From Muribaculaceae bacterium (GTDB taxonomy: Bacteria; Bacteroidota; Bacteroidia; Bacteroidales; Muribaculaceae): a stretch of 7,045 bases of DNA. This document shows, piece after piece, positions 6,548-7,045 of this stretch; position 1 is the first letter of the stretch; each line of letters begins with the position of its first letter. The stretch is from positions 1 through 7,045 of the forward strand of contig JABUUJ010000047.1 in assembly GCA_021443235.1 (NCBI GenBank). Direction: 5' to 3'. Position numbers and translations under genes: made by a program. The notes under the pieces were generated by a model. That model saw only the letters and a list, made by a program, of their open reading frames with translations, had not been told where the DNA came from and did no database searches.

Positions 6548-7045
6548 ATGGTTTACCACCTGAACATAGGCAGCAACCTGGGCGACAAGCGCGCCGTCAT
6601 CATGCGCGCCGTCGCAGCGCTCTCGACCGAAGCGGGCGAGTGCGCCGTGTCGCAGTTCTACGAGAGCAAGCCGTGGGGCTTTGAAAGCGAGAACGCGTTT
6701 GTCAACGTGGCGGTGAGGCTCGAGAGCGACATCGCGCCCCTCGACATGCTGCATCTGTGCCAGGACATAGAGCGACGACTGGGCTGCGACGCACATCGCG
6801 ACAGCACCGGCGCCTACGTTGACCGCATCATCGACATCGACATCATCCTCATCGACGACCTCGTGATCAACACCCCCGAGCTCACCGTGCCCCACCCCCG
6901 CATGCGCGAGCGCGACTTCGTCATGGTCCCCCTCCAGCAGATTCTTTCCGACTTTGACCTTGACCTTGACTTTGACTTTGACCTTGACCTTGACTTTGAC
7001 CTTGACAAACTTGATAAACTTGACAAACTTGACAAACTTGATAAA
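6548..7045 (+). CDS. folK: 2-amino-4-hydroxy-6-hydroxymethyldihydropteridine pyrophosphokinase (HPPK), 3' end missing, with repeat-encoded tail
   Basis: Transfers pyrophosphate from ATP to 6-hydroxymethyl-dihydropterin, the step before dihydropteroate synthase in folate synthesis; a cytoplasmic enzyme. 166 codons are visible without a stop. Family motifs: a YHLNIGSNLGDK start (3-14), SQFYESKPWGF (35-45, pterin-binding loop), FVNVAVRLE (51-59), an IERRLG helix, DRIIDIDIILID (92-103) with Asp96 and Asp98 matching the metal-binding Asp pair of E. coli HPPK (95 and 97), and VPHPRMRERDFVMVPL (114-129). The catalytic domain is essentially complete by about residue 134. From residue 135 the frame enters tandem repeats encoding alternating Asp-Phe/Leu, then Leu-Asp-Lys units, still open at the window edge. 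Usual FolK proteins have only a short tail here, so the original stop may have been lost or moved by repeat growth. The ATG at 6548 is the only sensible start; the DNA before it is A/T-rich. The enzyme call is firm; the tail's function is unknown. Confidence 0.9.
   Translation, partial: MVYHLNIGSNLGDKRAVIMRAVAALSTEAGECAVSQFYESKPWGFESENAFVNVAVRLESDIAPLDMLHLCQDIERRLGCDAHRDSTGAYVDRIIDIDIILIDDLVINTPELTVPHPRMRERDFVMVPLQQILSDFDLDLDFDFDLDLDFDLDKLDKLDKLDKLDK
6950..7003 (+). repeat. Tandem 6-base repeat (GACTTT/GACCTT), nine units, inside the folK frame
   Basis: Nine perfect 6-base units run in the order T C C T T C C T C, where T is GACTTT and C is GACCTT. The units differ only at the fourth base, a Phe/Leu switch, and encode Asp-Phe or Asp-Leu pairs. 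The order T C C T occurs twice in tandem (6950-6973, 6974-6997), so there is also a 24-base higher-order repeat. As 6 is a multiple of 3, unit gain or loss would change tail length without shifting the frame. Confidence 0.95.
7004..7045 (+). repeat. Tandem 9-base repeat (GACAAACTT/GATAAACTT), cut by the window edge
   Basis: Four complete 9-base units and a partial fifth (GATAAA) follow the 6-base array without a gap. Units alternate between GACAAACTT and GATAAACTT, a silent GAC/GAT difference, in the order a b a a b. They encode Asp-Lys-Leu repeats in the folK frame. The array reaches the last base of the window, so its full size is unknown. Confidence 0.93.

Noticed and set aside
6814..7035. 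- strand frame with a Ser/Arg/Lys repeat protein (SR-like)
   Set aside because: It is the reverse reading of the folK repeats; any frame through a 6- and 9-base array gives a repeat protein. The + strand frame is continuous with the HPPK domain.
7001..7045. Repeated TTGACA-like sites in the 9-base repeat as promoter -35 boxes
   Set aside because: They follow from the repeat unit itself, no matching -10 is present, and the main sigma factor of Bacteroidota does not use this element.
1..7045. tRNA or rRNA genes, CRISPR arrays, insertion sequences, phage or toxin-antitoxin genes
   Set aside because: None seen. The only direct repeat arrays are in-frame in folK, with no spacers, and no transposase or integrase motifs occur in any frame.

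Overview
The window looks like a 7 kb piece of a Bacteroidales (Bacteroidota) chromosome. Three things suggest this: the conserved housekeeping run rimP-nusA-infB, with NusA and IF2 sequences of the Bacteroidota type; a candidate promoter matching the phylum-specific -33/-7 consensus (TTTG, TAnnTTTG) instead of TTGACA/TATAAT; and start codons preceded by A/T-rich sequence without Shine-Dalgarno motifs. Coding DNA is GC-rich (many GCC, GAC, ATC and CTC codons) and the intergenic DNA is AT-rich. I cannot name the genus from the sequence alone. All genes are on the + strand.

Layout. Bases 1-1542 hold the nearly complete 3' part of a POT/PTR2-family (MFS) transporter; its start lies just outside the window. 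Bases 1543-1797 are a structured intergenic region: a strong hairpin with a T-rich tail that probably ends the transporter transcript, a second compact stem-loop, a good Bacteroidota-type promoter, and a small terminator-like hairpin between that promoter and the first operon gene. Bases 1798-6458 are the operon rimP (30S maturation), nusA (transcription elongation/termination factor) and infB (translation initiation factor IF2). rimP and nusA are separated by 10 bases; nusA and infB by 103 bases containing a hairpin without a T-tract. A further hairpin follows infB, and folK (HPPK, folate synthesis) starts at 6548 and runs off the right edge.

The core genes join transcription elongation, ribosome assembly and translation start, as in most bacteria. 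The hairpin in the rimP leader could let the operon be controlled by transcription attenuation, which would make sense for an operon encoding NusA; this is inference.

Most of the window is ordinary core genome and I see no new defence, mobile or biosynthetic system. The strangest feature is the right end: the FolK reading frame continues, past the point where the enzyme normally finishes, into at least 96 bases of two adjoining tandem repeats (6-base then 9-base units). These keep the frame open and encode an Asp-Phe/Leu then Leu-Asp-Lys tail. The window ends inside this array, so the true gene end is unknown. Other points worth a second look are the POT transporter lacking two of the usual glutamates, the possible structured RNA at 1670-1709, and the candidate rimP attenuator.
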